A DNA stretch of 45,775 bases from Lachnospiraceae bacterium (GTDB lineage: Bacteria > Bacillota > Clostridia > Lachnospirales > Lachnospiraceae). Below the pieces are notes generated by a model. It saw nothing but the letters and a program-made list of their open reading frames with translations, searched no databases and was not told where the DNA came from. The translations under genes were made by a program, and so were the position numbers. The stretch's first letter is position 1. The number at the start of each line of letters is the position of its first letter. The stretch spans positions 1 to 45,775 of the forward strand of contig JAFSBX010000093.1 in assembly GCA_017437065.1 (NCBI GenBank), given 5' to 3'. This document shows, piece after piece, positions 35,618-43,910 of the stretch.

Positions 35618-36448
35618 CTAGCAAGTCAAACAATAAATCATAATTGCCTGCTGCACCTCAAGTAAATATTTTTTGAATTCGTATCCAACAAAATATTTTG
35701 ACTCAATCACATCATCCGTCACTTCTTCTCCTCTATAAAATGGCGGACAGGGATTTAATATTGCTCCCTCATTTGCCATTTGCATAACCTCTTTTGTAAC
35801 CTGACAATTCTTAAAATCGCCAAGAATACTTTCCGGCAAAGAATCCGTGCACACAATATCCTTCCCAATGATTGCCTCATAAATATTGTTATAAGATACT
35901 ATATTATCAATTTCATATCCTTTCCCACAACATTGTTCTAATTCAAATTCTAAAACATCGGAAGCCTCTTTCCACGCCAATCCGATATTTCCTTTTTTAC
36001 CACAAAATAAGAACTTATCTTTTATAAAATCTTTTCTCATTTTTGAAATGGCATACATATCAGAAAGTATTTCGCAAGGATGATTTACATCCGTCATCGC
36101 ATTAATAATCGGTACTGATAAATATGCTGAAAGCTTTTCCATTACTCCAATATCCTTGTGTCTTACAATTACTATATCTGCCCAATTATTCAAATACCCA
36201 CATACATCTCTTAAATCTTCTTTTTTATCAAGAACTTCTGTCGGAAACAGGATTGAGTGTCCACCCAGCAAATATATTCCTTGTTCAAAAGATACCCTTG
36301 TTCTGATACTTGAATTAGGGAAAAATAACACTACACTTTTCCCTTTTAGAATATCCTTATATTTTCCCTGCCAAACTTCATCTGTAAGCTGGAAAATGTC
36401 ATAAATATCATTAGCTGTATAATCGGTCAGTCTTATAAAATTTTTCAC
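35618..36448 (-). CDS. Atypical aspartate/ornithine-type carbamoyltransferase homologue
   Basis: This 276-residue protein belongs to the carbamoyltransferase superfamily. The carbamoyl phosphate loop is 'NSSIRTRVSFEQ' (R49, R51), followed by 'IVRHKDIG' (H97) and 'HPCEILSD' (H123, with glutamate 126 where HPTQ enzymes have glutamine). The C-terminal 'NPCPPFYRGEEVTDD' (from 232) replaces the HCLP loop of ornithine enzymes and HPLP of aspartate enzymes. It is about 30 residues shorter than usual. The acceptor substrate is therefore not predictable, and no arginine or pyrimidine genes are nearby. The GTG start at 36448 has GGAGGG at 8 bases. It may be a specialised enzyme of an accessory pathway. 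Confidence 0.75.
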   Translation of the reverse strand: MKNFIRLTDYTANDIYDIFQLTDEVWQGKYKDILKGKSVVLFFPNSSIRTRVSFEQGIYLLGGHSILFPTEVLDKKEDLRDVCGYLNNWADIVIVRHKDIGVMEKLSAYLSVPIINAMTDVNHPCEILSDMYAISKMRKDFIKDKFLFCGKKGNIGLAWKEASDVLEFELEQCCGKGYEIDNIVSYNNIYEAIIGKDIVCTDSLPESILGDFKNCQVTKEVMQMANEGAILNPCPPFYRGEEVTDDVIESKYFVGYEFKKYLLEVQQAIMIYCLTC

Positions 36449-36494
36449 TTACGAATCCCTCCCTATTTAATCGTGATTCTGGGAAGATGCTACA

Positions 36495-37304
36495 CTAATT
36501 CCCCGAACTCTTATAATACTTCAAACTCATTCTCCAAAATCCATACGCCAGCAAATACATCCCCACTCCTACCACCGGAGTAATATACATAAAAGCCTGC
36601 GGATACTGTACCATATCTGCTTTTCTAAGCAGAAACTGCGCCGGAAAATAATTCACAAACGCGAAAGGCACTATGTAAATCATGAGCATCTGAATTCCTT
36701 TATGAAAAATACTAATCGGATAGCCTGCAAATTTTCGCATATTCCAGTAAAATATCTCTTTCAGACTTCCTGTTTCCAACAAATAAATATTCAGTGTGGC
36801 AATAAACAAAAAAATGGCTCCCTGAATCAGCACACCGCCAATAATAGTAACTATCGCATACATCACATTTAATATATTCCATGTAACACCGACTTTTCCG
36901 GCACTCATAACAAATAATGTAATTCCCAGACACCCATGCCCGATTGCCGCAAACCAGTCCGCATTCACAAAAATAATCTGAAACAGCAACCCTCTCGGTC
37001 TTAAAATAAACCGGTCAAAATTGCCACTACGCACAGTATCACCAAAATCACGCAGCCCCGTAAAGAACAAAATCAAAATACCATATGTCACAAATAAAAA
37101 GCTGAACAAAAACAGCATTTCATAAATATTCCATCCGTTTAACGTATCAAATTTTAGCAAAGTAAAATAAATAACAATAATTCCCGTCGCCTCCCTCAAA
37201 AACACCGCAAGCGACCGGAGTACCGCATCCACCTTATACTGGAACCACGATTTCATAATTGTTTTCGTATACATTCCAATTAAATATAATGTATCCCCTT
37301 TCAT
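36495..37304 (-). CDS. ABC-2 permease, DUF990 type (second)
   Basis: This 269-residue protein has six predicted membrane helices and the DUF990 (ABC2_membrane_6) pattern 'GLRDFGDTVRSGNFDRFILR'. It ends the four-gene exporter set; AAGGAGGTTAAC precedes ATG 37304, and the preceding permease stop (37306) nearly touches it. In characterised pairs two such subunits form a heterodimeric pore. Substrate unknown. Confidence 0.85.
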   Translation of the reverse strand: MKGDTLYLIGMYTKTIMKSWFQYKVDAVLRSLAVFLREATGIIVIYFTLLKFDTLNGWNIYEMLFLFSFLFVTYGILILFFTGLRDFGDTVRSGNFDRFILRPRGLLFQIIFVNADWFAAIGHGCLGITLFVMSAGKVGVTWNILNVMYAIVTIIGGVLIQGAIFLFIATLNIYLLETGSLKEIFYWNMRKFAGYPISIFHKGIQMLMIYIVPFAFVNYFPAQFLLRKADMVQYPQAFMYITPVVGVGMYLLAYGFWRMSLKYYKSSGN

Positions 37305-37305
37305 G

Positions 37306-38100
37306 TTAACCTCCTTGAACCACAAGTTTTCGCTGTCCCTTTATCCACAACAGATTTCCAAGCAAATAAATCAACACAATCCAAGCAATCTGCACCGTAC
37401 ACTGAAACAGAATTTCACGAAACGAAAGCTGCCCCAGATAAATCTGAACAGGCGTAAAATAAATAGATGTAAAGGGTGTAAATTTCAATACTCCGCTCAT
37501 CCACTCCGGCATAAACCATATCGGTATCATAGAACCGGAAAGCACGTTGATAAACACCGTCTTAATTGTTGTCACACTCCAAATATTCACTATCCAAAAC
37601 GCCGTCATCTGTACCGCAAAACTAATCGTCCACAACACTCCATACCCTAAAACAGCACTCAGGAAAAACAATCCAAACATGAGCGGACTTGCAGGCAGAT
37701 TCATTCCTAATACCCAAACGCAAATAATAAGCGCCGGAATAAAATGAAAGATAAAATTAAACCCTGCATTTCCCAAATTTTCCGCAATCATCCTTCCCTT
37801 AAAACTTACCGGTCTTAAAAGCTCATTTGCAATGCTTCCATCCCATATTTTTTGTGGCAGAAAATAGTCATCCACATAGAAAACAGCACTTAATCCCATA
37901 GATAAAATAAAGTTGGTAGTCACCATCGCCATAGATATTCCATCCACTTCCGCCTTACCGCCATACAATGCCTTATAGATTCCCCAGAATATAAAAACCT
38001 GCAGGCATGTATTAAAAATGCTCATAAGATGATTAAAACGATAAGCACTTCTTTTCAAAAAACTTTTCTTAGCAAATGCCAGATACGGTTTTAAAATCAT
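37306..38100 (-). CDS. ABC-2 permease, DUF990 type (first)
   Basis: This 264-residue membrane protein has about six helices and the related motif 'QKIWDGSIANELLRPVSFKG'. Its ATG overlaps the ATPase stop as ATGA (38100-38097), so translation is coupled. It probably dimerises with the next gene's product to make the transmembrane part of an exporter driven by the upstream ATPase. Confidence 0.85.
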   Translation of the reverse strand: MILKPYLAFAKKSFLKRSAYRFNHLMSIFNTCLQVFIFWGIYKALYGGKAEVDGISMAMVTTNFILSMGLSAVFYVDDYFLPQKIWDGSIANELLRPVSFKGRMIAENLGNAGFNFIFHFIPALIICVWVLGMNLPASPLMFGLFFLSAVLGYGVLWTISFAVQMTAFWIVNIWSVTTIKTVFINVLSGSMIPIWFMPEWMSGVLKFTPFTSIYFTPVQIYLGQLSFREILFQCTVQIAWIVLIYLLGNLLWIKGQRKLVVQGG

Positions 38101-39104
38101 ACTGCAACATCCTTTCCACTGTATATTTTCCTTAAGATACTCTCTATCTCCGGTTCAGAAATATTTAAATCCCTCACATTATACTTCGACAAAAGCTCAT
38201 TCATAAGCTCGTTAATCTGCACATTTTTATTTTCAAAAATAAAACGCTTTTTTCGTCCATCCAGTTCATCCAACTGCCTTATTTCCACATTTTTTATCGG
38301 TGCAATTTCATGATTGTCATGGAACTCCACATCCAACTGTCTCGTTGTTCCATATTTTTCACGAATCCCCTGTAATGTTCCATCATACACCGTTGCTCCC
38401 TTATCAATAATAATCAGACGGTTACAAGTCTTTTCTATATCCTGCATATCATGGGTCGTAAAAAGCATGGTAACATGATCCTCAGCATTCAACTCCTTAA
38501 TAAACTCTCTTATTTTCTCTTTGCCTACCACGTCCACACCAATGGTAGGTTCATCAAAAAATACAATTTTCGGAGAATGTAATAATGCCGCCACAATATC
38601 CGCTCTCATACGCTGTCCTAAAGAAAGCTGTCTTACAGGCTGATTCATAAAACTTCCCATTTCCAGCATATCCGTAAATCGATTCAAATTTTTCTTATAA
38701 ACTTGTTCCGGTATCCGGTAGATAGCTTTCAAAAGCTCAAAGCTGTCAATTACCGGCAAATCCCACTGCAACTGTGATTTCTGCCCAAATACAACACCAA
38801 TGTTTCCAACATATTCTTTTCTCTGCTTGTATGGAACAAACCCATTTACCATTATTTCCCCGCTTTCCGGATACAAAATACCGGACAGCATTTTAATCGT
38901 AGTGGATTTTCCGGCACCATTCGGACCCACAAAGCCAACCATTTCCCCTTCTTTAATTGAAAAACTGATATCTTTTACTGCCTGCTTTTTTTCAAATTTC
39001 GGTACAAACAGATTTGCTACCATTCCCGGTACTCCATTTGCTCTTTTATTTACCTTGAAAGTTTTACTGACATTTTTTACTTCAATTAAATTTTCCATTT
39101 TCAT
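38097..39104 (-). CDS. ABC exporter ATPase
   Basis: This 335-residue ABC ATPase has Walker A 'GPNGAGKST', a normal Q-loop ('VVFGQKSQLQWDLP'), the signature 'LSLGQRMR' and Walker B 'IVFFDEPTIGVD'. It carries the N-terminal insertion ('GVPGMVANLFVPKFEKKQ') and the long C-terminal tail found in ATPases that pair with DUF990 permeases. ATG 39104 follows AGGAAGG at 7 bases; an ATG two codons earlier is possible. It works with the two coupled permeases directly downstream. Confidence 0.9.
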   Translation of the reverse strand: MKMENLIEVKNVSKTFKVNKRANGVPGMVANLFVPKFEKKQAVKDISFSIKEGEMVGFVGPNGAGKSTTIKMLSGILYPESGEIMVNGFVPYKQRKEYVGNIGVVFGQKSQLQWDLPVIDSFELLKAIYRIPEQVYKKNLNRFTDMLEMGSFMNQPVRQLSLGQRMRADIVAALLHSPKIVFFDEPTIGVDVVGKEKIREFIKELNAEDHVTMLFTTHDMQDIEKTCNRLIIIDKGATVYDGTLQGIREKYGTTRQLDVEFHDNHEIAPIKNVEIRQLDELDGRKKRFIFENKNVQINELMNELLSKYNVRDLNISEPEIESILRKIYSGKDVAV

Positions 39105-39171
39105 GACCATGCCTTCCTCTCCCTGCTAATTTAAATCATTACTGCCGTTGTTCCACTATTATGCAACACCT

Positions 39172-40056
39172 TTACTTCTTCATCTGTACAATGATATCCG
39201 CCAAATCCGGCTTGCGAATTTTCATTTCTGCCACTTTTGTTTGTGCCAAAACCAGTCTCAAAATCTCAGCTGATGTAATATGATTTGAATTATAAGTTAT
39301 CTTTAGATTGTCTCCATCCACCTGATAGGATTTCAGTGGTAAATCTTCTAAATTCGGTAATCTGCCTGCCAGCTTCAAATACAAAGAATCCATCGGAGCA
39401 TATTGTCTTCTAAGTTGTGCTTCTTCTCCGTAATAAAGCAATTTCCCTTGATCTAACAAAGCTATCCGACTACACATTTTAGAAATTTCTTCCATGTTGT
39501 GAGAGGTAAGAAACACCGTCAATCCCTCCCTTTCTTTTTCTTTAATCAACTCATAAAATGCTTGTTTTGCATCTGCATCCATGCCTATCGCAGGTTCATC
39601 CAACAATAGCAGTTTAGGACGACAAATCAGTGCTGCCCCGATTTCCACCCTTCTCCGCTGTCCCAAAGACAGATTTTTCACCTTCTGATCTTCCATACCA
39701 TCAAATCGAAGCCTTTCCGACAGCATTCTATAATCCTTGCAAAATTCTTCTGATGAAAGGCGATAAATATATTGCAATATTTCAAAGTTATCCGCAACCG
39801 TATACTCATTTTGGCAAAAAGGCTTATCCGCTAAAAGCACACTCATATCTCTTCCACATTGTAATCTTTTTGTTACCGGATCTTTTCGCATGGTGTAAAC
39901 TTTCCCCGACTTCGGTTTCAACAACCCACATGCCAGTTTTATCAACGTAGTTTTCCCAGCACCCGAAGCACCAATCAGCCCAACAGTCTTACCTTCCGGT
40001 ATATAAAGTGTCACATCTGAAACTATAAACTTACTTACATTCTCAAAACCAATCAT
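39172..40056 (-). CDS. Second ABC ATPase of the exporter set
   Basis: This 294-residue ABC ATPase has Walker A 'GASGAGKTT', signature 'LSLGQRRR' and Walker B 'LLLLDEPAIGMD'. At the Q-loop position the sequence reads 'SVLLADKPFCQNEYT', without the expected glutamine, and it has a C-terminal extension unlike its neighbour. Together with the next ATPase it could make a heterodimeric motor with one divergent site, or it could serve a regulatory role. It is first in the operon, 68 bases ahead of the other ATPase gene. The LytTR two-component pair lies upstream across about 190 bases. Confidence 0.85.
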   Translation of the reverse strand: MIGFENVSKFIVSDVTLYIPEGKTVGLIGASGAGKTTLIKLACGLLKPKSGKVYTMRKDPVTKRLQCGRDMSVLLADKPFCQNEYTVADNFEILQYIYRLSSEEFCKDYRMLSERLRFDGMEDQKVKNLSLGQRRRVEIGAALICRPKLLLLDEPAIGMDADAKQAFYELIKEKEREGLTVFLTSHNMEEISKMCSRIALLDQGKLLYYGEEAQLRRQYAPMDSLYLKLAGRLPNLEDLPLKSYQVDGDNLKITYNSNHITSAEILRLVLAQTKVAEMKIRKPDLADIIVQMKK

Positions 40057-40141
40057 ATTTCTTCCTCAATTTCTTATAAACTAAAATATCCCCTGCAACT
40101 TCCAATTGCAAGGGATTGGGATAAACAACCTTTATTGCGGG

Positions 40142-40169
40142 ATAAAAATGTGTCGCTCTGCAGCGACAC
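40142..40169 (-). terminator. Intrinsic terminator of the LytTR/GHKL two-component genes
   Basis: GTGTCGCT and AGCGACAC form a perfect 8-bp stem (40150-40157 with 40162-40169, 4-base loop), followed on the - strand by ATTTTTAT. Confidence 0.75.
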
Positions 40170-40175
40170 TTCTAA

Positions 40176-40198
40176 GAGAATTTGCCCTGCAAATTCTC
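40176..40198. repeat. Perfect 10-bp hairpin of the AGAATTTGC type
   Basis: GAGAATTTGC (40176-40185) and GCAAATTCTC (40189-40198) form a perfect stem with a 3-base loop. A related hairpin with the same core (AATTTGC...GCAAATT) and the same flank (on the - strand GAGGAGAATTTGCA) occurs at 45127-45148, so this is probably a dispersed intergenic repeat. Confidence 0.6.
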
Positions 40199-40244
40199 CT
40201 CGGATACTCACTACATTCGAGCACCTTTTGACACCCGAATCCTA

Positions 40245-40961
40245 TTACATAAAAACACTTGCACAGAAATATCCATCTTCCTCAAAAAAGTCACACAGCC
40301 CTTCATATTTCTCTACAATTTCTCTTATCTGGCAGATTCCCATTCCATGTATGCCTTTCTCCGTTTTTGTAGATTTTAATTCGGGATTTTCCTGCAAGAC
40401 GGACTTTTCAATCCTGTTCTTTACAAGTATCACTTCATAACCTCGTCTGCGTGAAACACTTATATATAATTCCGGCTGTGCCTCTTTTTCACTCGATTCG
40501 ATTGCATTATCCAACATATTTGATAATAATGCAGAAAAATCAATGCTTTTCATTTTTTCAAAAGATATATTCTCAATTTCCGCTTTCACTGATATTCCTT
40601 TTGCACGGGCATATTCCAATTTCTCGTTGACTATATGATTTAATAAAGAATTTCCGGTTTCAATATAACTATGAACTGCATTCAACTTATCCAAAATTTC
40701 AGAAGTATATGCTTTTGCCGCTTCGTACTCTTCTTTATTCAAATATGACGCAACGACCATCAGATGATTTTTCATATCATGCTTCAATTTCCGCACATTC
40801 CGGTGGAGGGCACGAATTTCTGTATCCTGTTCCCGCACCTGTTCCTCTTTAGCCTTTAATCGGGAAAGTTCATAGGTAGCCTCAGCCTGTTCTGCAAAAA
40901 GCTTCATATATTGTTCCTGTAATTCATCATATTCCTTTTTTAAACTATTATATCTTTTCAT
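40245..40961 (-). CDS. Cytosolic GHKL-type histidine kinase without membrane sensor
   Basis: This 238-residue kinase has a coiled-coil start (about 1-50), a dimerisation/phosphoacceptor helix with 'KLKHDMKNHLMVV' (H61) and a GHKL ATPase domain ('SNMLDNAIESS', 'GIHGMGICQI'). AgrC-like and NatK-like kinases normally carry a multi-helix membrane sensor in front; that part is absent here, and the start codon ATG 40961 has no long in-frame extension. It may sense an internal signal or depend on another membrane protein. The LytTR regulator gene lies upstream, separated by 120 bases. Confidence 0.85.
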   Translation of the reverse strand: MKRYNSLKKEYDELQEQYMKLFAEQAEATYELSRLKAKEEQVREQDTEIRALHRNVRKLKHDMKNHLMVVASYLNKEEYEAAKAYTSEILDKLNAVHSYIETGNSLLNHIVNEKLEYARAKGISVKAEIENISFEKMKSIDFSALLSNMLDNAIESSEKEAQPELYISVSRRRGYEVILVKNRIEKSVLQENPELKSTKTEKGIHGMGICQIREIVEKYEGLCDFFEEDGYFCASVFM

Positions 40962-41034
40962 ATAATATATCCTTCATCATCTTTACTGTCTCATGCAAGC
41001 ATTCTTTTATGTAAACCATCTTTGCATTATTCAT
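40948..41034 (-). CDS. Possible 28-residue peptide between the LytTR and GHKL genes
   Basis: In the 120-base gap, ATG 41034 opens a 28-codon frame (MNNAKMVYIKECLHETVKMM, ending KDILYEKI) whose end overlaps the kinase start by 14 bases. The peptide would be short, amphipathic and Lys/Met-rich. The ribosome binding site is weak (no AGGAGG). It could couple translation to the kinase or be chance, so I hold it loosely. Confidence 0.3.
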   Translation of the reverse strand: MNNAKMVYIKECLHETVKMMKDILYEKI

Positions 41035-41081
41035 CAGACAGCCCACTTTTTTCTTAATCAATATATCATTTTATAAACAAC

Positions 41082-41771
41082 TTATTTCAACATATACCGC
41101 ATCAGCCGTTTTTTTGCTTCCTGCGCATAATTTTTTCCAATTGGAATTTTCACGCCGTTACCCAGTTCAGCTTCTTCTGTTCCCAATCGTTTCACTGCTG
41201 CCTGATTCACCAAAAATCCTCTGTGCAGACGTACAAAACCACTCGACGACAATGTATTTTCCACCGCTGCTACAGTATCTCTCAGGCGATACTCCTGACC
41301 ATCCGTAAACAATTTCAAGTAATTTCCATCACTTTCAAAGTAAAGAATTTCCGATAGCTTAATTCGCATATTTTCCGTTCCGCTTTTAAAAGTAAAATGC
41401 CGTTCCTTTTTGGACAATTCCTTTTCACAATCCTTAAGCAGCTTCTCAATTTCACGTTCAAAATAGCTTTTGCGTATAAATCCAAAGGGATGATATTGCA
41501 GACTGTCATAGACCAGTTCATCATGACTTGTCACAAAAACAAGCAGAGGTTTTTCCGGTATTTTTTCCAGTTCCTTCGCAATATCCAGACCACTGATTTC
41601 CGGCATATCAATATCAAGAAACAAAATATTGCAGGAAGCACTTTCCAATGTTTTCAGCAGTTGCTTTCCATCCGTAAACGAAGTAATGAAACCGTCTTGC
41701 AATATATTTTTTATCTTATTTTCCATGTCTCTTACAATCTGTGGTTCATCATCACATATATAAATTTTCAT
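41082..41771 (-). CDS. LytTR-family response regulator (AgrA-like)
   Basis: This 229-residue regulator has a receiver (phosphoacceptor D53 in 'ILFLDIDMPEISGLD') and a C-terminal LytTR DNA-binding domain ('ILYFESDGNYLKLFTDGQ', 'FVRLHRGFLVNQAAVKRL'). It is likely to act with the GHKL kinase downstream and, by position, on the ABC exporter operon beyond it. ATG 41771 has AGGCAGGAA ahead. Confidence 0.9.
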   Translation of the reverse strand: MKIYICDDEPQIVRDMENKIKNILQDGFITSFTDGKQLLKTLESASCNILFLDIDMPEISGLDIAKELEKIPEKPLLVFVTSHDELVYDSLQYHPFGFIRKSYFEREIEKLLKDCEKELSKKERHFTFKSGTENMRIKLSEILYFESDGNYLKLFTDGQEYRLRDTVAAVENTLSSSGFVRLHRGFLVNQAAVKRLGTEEAELGNGVKIPIGKNYAQEAKKRLMRYMLK

Positions 41772-41800
41772 CGTTTCCTGCCTCTCAAATCTTTTTCTCC

Positions 41801-41830
41801 ATCATAAAGTGCTTCTCTTGAACATTGCAA
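41801..41830 (-). promoter_or_regulatory. Candidate promoter of the LytTR/GHKL pair
   Basis: TTGCAA (41830-41825) and TATGAT (41806-41801) are spaced by 18 bases on the - strand, 30 bases ahead of the regulator start. Confidence 0.4.
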
Positions 41831-41868
41831 CATGACGAACACAACCTAAATCAATCCCTTTTGACACC

Positions 41869-43890
41869 TTAATCAAAATCCGCTAGCTCCGTCTCCGTTT
41901 CCATCATACGTTCTAACAAACTTTCCTGCTGTCTTTCTTCTGCATCAAGCTGTGACTGAAGCTCCATCAGTTTCTCATAATCCGTTGCAAGTGCCGGGTC
42001 CATAAGCTGCATTTTTAATTCTGCTGCCTTTTGTTCGCTTTCCGCAAGCTGAGTTTCATACTTTTCTAACTGTCTGGTAAGACGGGACTTTATTTTTCCC
42101 GGATTGTAGTAAGTCTTTTTATCAAATACATCTTGTAATGTAGGCTCCTGTCCATTTTTTTGTCTACATCCGGTGCCTGTTACTCCTCTGACATTTACCA
42201 TGTTTTCTGTACCACTACTCTTCCCTGATCCCGTTTTTCCCGTACCACTTTTATTATCTGCGAATCTGTTTTCCTGTTTGGCTTTCTCCTGCAAATATTC
42301 CTCATATGTACCCTGATATTGCTTTACCTGTTCTTTACCAAACTCCAATATCCCGGTAGCTACCTGATTGATAAAATAACGGTCATGAGACACAAAAAGT
42401 ACCGTTCCCGGAAAGCCTTTCAGCATTTGCTCCAATGCTTCCTTGCCAATCATATCCATGTGGTTAGTAGGCTCGTCCAAAATCAATAGATTCGGCTTTG
42501 TCTGAAACATTTTGCACAATGCAAGCCGCACCTTTTCTCCTCCGGAAAGCTGCCCCATTTTCTTTAAAACTTCTTCCTGTGAAAACATAAAACTACCCAG
42601 TGAGCTTCTGACTTCTTCTCTTAACAGCTTCGGATATTCCTCCCAGAAATTATCCAGTACTGTCTGTTCCGGGTCTGCATCATTTACTACGGCTCTCTGC
42701 TGGTCAAAATATCCCCATTCCACATTTTGTCCGAAAGTAAATGTACCGCCAAGAGGTTCCAGCATACCAACCAGCGTTTTTAACAACGTAGATTTTCCTT
42801 TTCCATTTTCTCCTAACACAGCAACTCTGTCACCTTTTCGCAACTGAAAAGAAACTTTACTCAATTCTTCCTCATAACCAATGCTCAGATTCTTCGCCGA
42901 AATTACTTCCGTATAACTCTCTATTCTTGGAGTAAACATGGCATGAAAGGTTTTGGTATCAAATCGTCTTGGTTTTTCAATTTTCACCATATGCTCAATT
43001 GCCATTCGTTTTGACCGGGTTGCCGCAACCTTGGTAGGTGTATTTTTCCACTTTTCTATCCATTCCGTCAGCCTCTTAATTTCCTTCTGCTGTTCTTCGT
43101 AATCCTTTTCCTGCTTTATCAAATCTTCTTCCTTACGTTTCATAAAAGCAGAATAATTTCCCGGATAACGTTTTATCCTATGATACTCGATTTCATAGGT
43201 TACATCAATAATCCGGTCAAGAAACATACGGTCATGGGACACGATGATAACCGCCTTATCATAACTTTTCAAATAGCCCTCCAGCCATTCAATGGTTGGC
43301 AAATCCAAATGGTTTGTAGGCTCATCTAACAGCATAATATCCGGTCTGCTCAACAACAATTTGATAAATGCAATCTTCGTCTGCTGTCCACCTGAAAATG
43401 TTCCAATAGGACGTTTTAAATCTTCCAGCAAAAACCCAAACTGTTGGAAGATAATTTCCATGTCCTGTCGCCACGTGTATCCGCGAAGTGCTTCCATCTG
43501 TTTTTGCAAATTGTCATATTCGTAAAAAAGTTCCTGATTTTCACCCGCATGAAGCTGTTCTTCTATTTCTTTCATTCTGGCTTCACAGGCAAATACCGGG
43601 GCAAATGTTTTCTTGATTTCCTCTTCCACTGTAATGTCCCCGTCTGTGAAACTAATCTGACGCAGGAAACCAATCTGCTGTTTTCCTGCCATCGTTATAC
43701 CACATTCCTCATCACTGTCTAAATTGCTCATTTCAATATCTCCGGCAATTAACTTCAATAATGTGGTTTTCCCACAACCGTTTCGTCCAACGATTGCTAT
43801 TTTCTCTTTATCGTGAACCTCAAAGTTCACATCCTCTAATATTGTGTCCGCTGCATACTGCACCAGCGCGTGTCTTATTTGATATCTCAT
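41869..43890 (-). CDS. ABC-F family ATPase
   Basis: This 673-residue soluble protein has two ABC cassettes in tandem without membrane segments: Walker A 'GRNGCGKTT' and 'GENGKGKST', signatures 'FSGGQQTK' and 'LSGGEKVR', Walker B 'MLLDEPTNHLDLPT' and 'LILDEPTNHMDMIG'. The linker between the cassettes ('NTPTKVAATRSKRMAIE') is the region that reaches into the ribosome in ABC-F factors. A charged C-terminal coiled coil follows. ABC-F proteins act as translation factors or protect ribosomes from antibiotics; which applies here is not clear. The start is ATG 43890 with GAGGAGGAAGAG. The gene follows the double GNAT gene by 20 bases. Confidence 0.93.
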   Translation of the reverse strand: MRYQIRHALVQYAADTILEDVNFEVHDKEKIAIVGRNGCGKTTLLKLIAGDIEMSNLDSDEECGITMAGKQQIGFLRQISFTDGDITVEEEIKKTFAPVFACEARMKEIEEQLHAGENQELFYEYDNLQKQMEALRGYTWRQDMEIIFQQFGFLLEDLKRPIGTFSGGQQTKIAFIKLLLSRPDIMLLDEPTNHLDLPTIEWLEGYLKSYDKAVIIVSHDRMFLDRIIDVTYEIEYHRIKRYPGNYSAFMKRKEEDLIKQEKDYEEQQKEIKRLTEWIEKWKNTPTKVAATRSKRMAIEHMVKIEKPRRFDTKTFHAMFTPRIESYTEVISAKNLSIGYEEELSKVSFQLRKGDRVAVLGENGKGKSTLLKTLVGMLEPLGGTFTFGQNVEWGYFDQQRAVVNDADPEQTVLDNFWEEYPKLLREEVRSSLGSFMFSQEEVLKKMGQLSGGEKVRLALCKMFQTKPNLLILDEPTNHMDMIGKEALEQMLKGFPGTVLFVSHDRYFINQVATGILEFGKEQVKQYQGTYEEYLQEKAKQENRFADNKSGTGKTGSGKSSGTENMVNVRGVTGTGCRQKNGQEPTLQDVFDKKTYYNPGKIKSRLTRQLEKYETQLAESEQKAAELKMQLMDPALATDYEKLMELQSQLDAEERQQESLLERMMETETELADFD

Positions 43891-43910
43891 CTCTTCCTCC
43901 TCGCAATACA

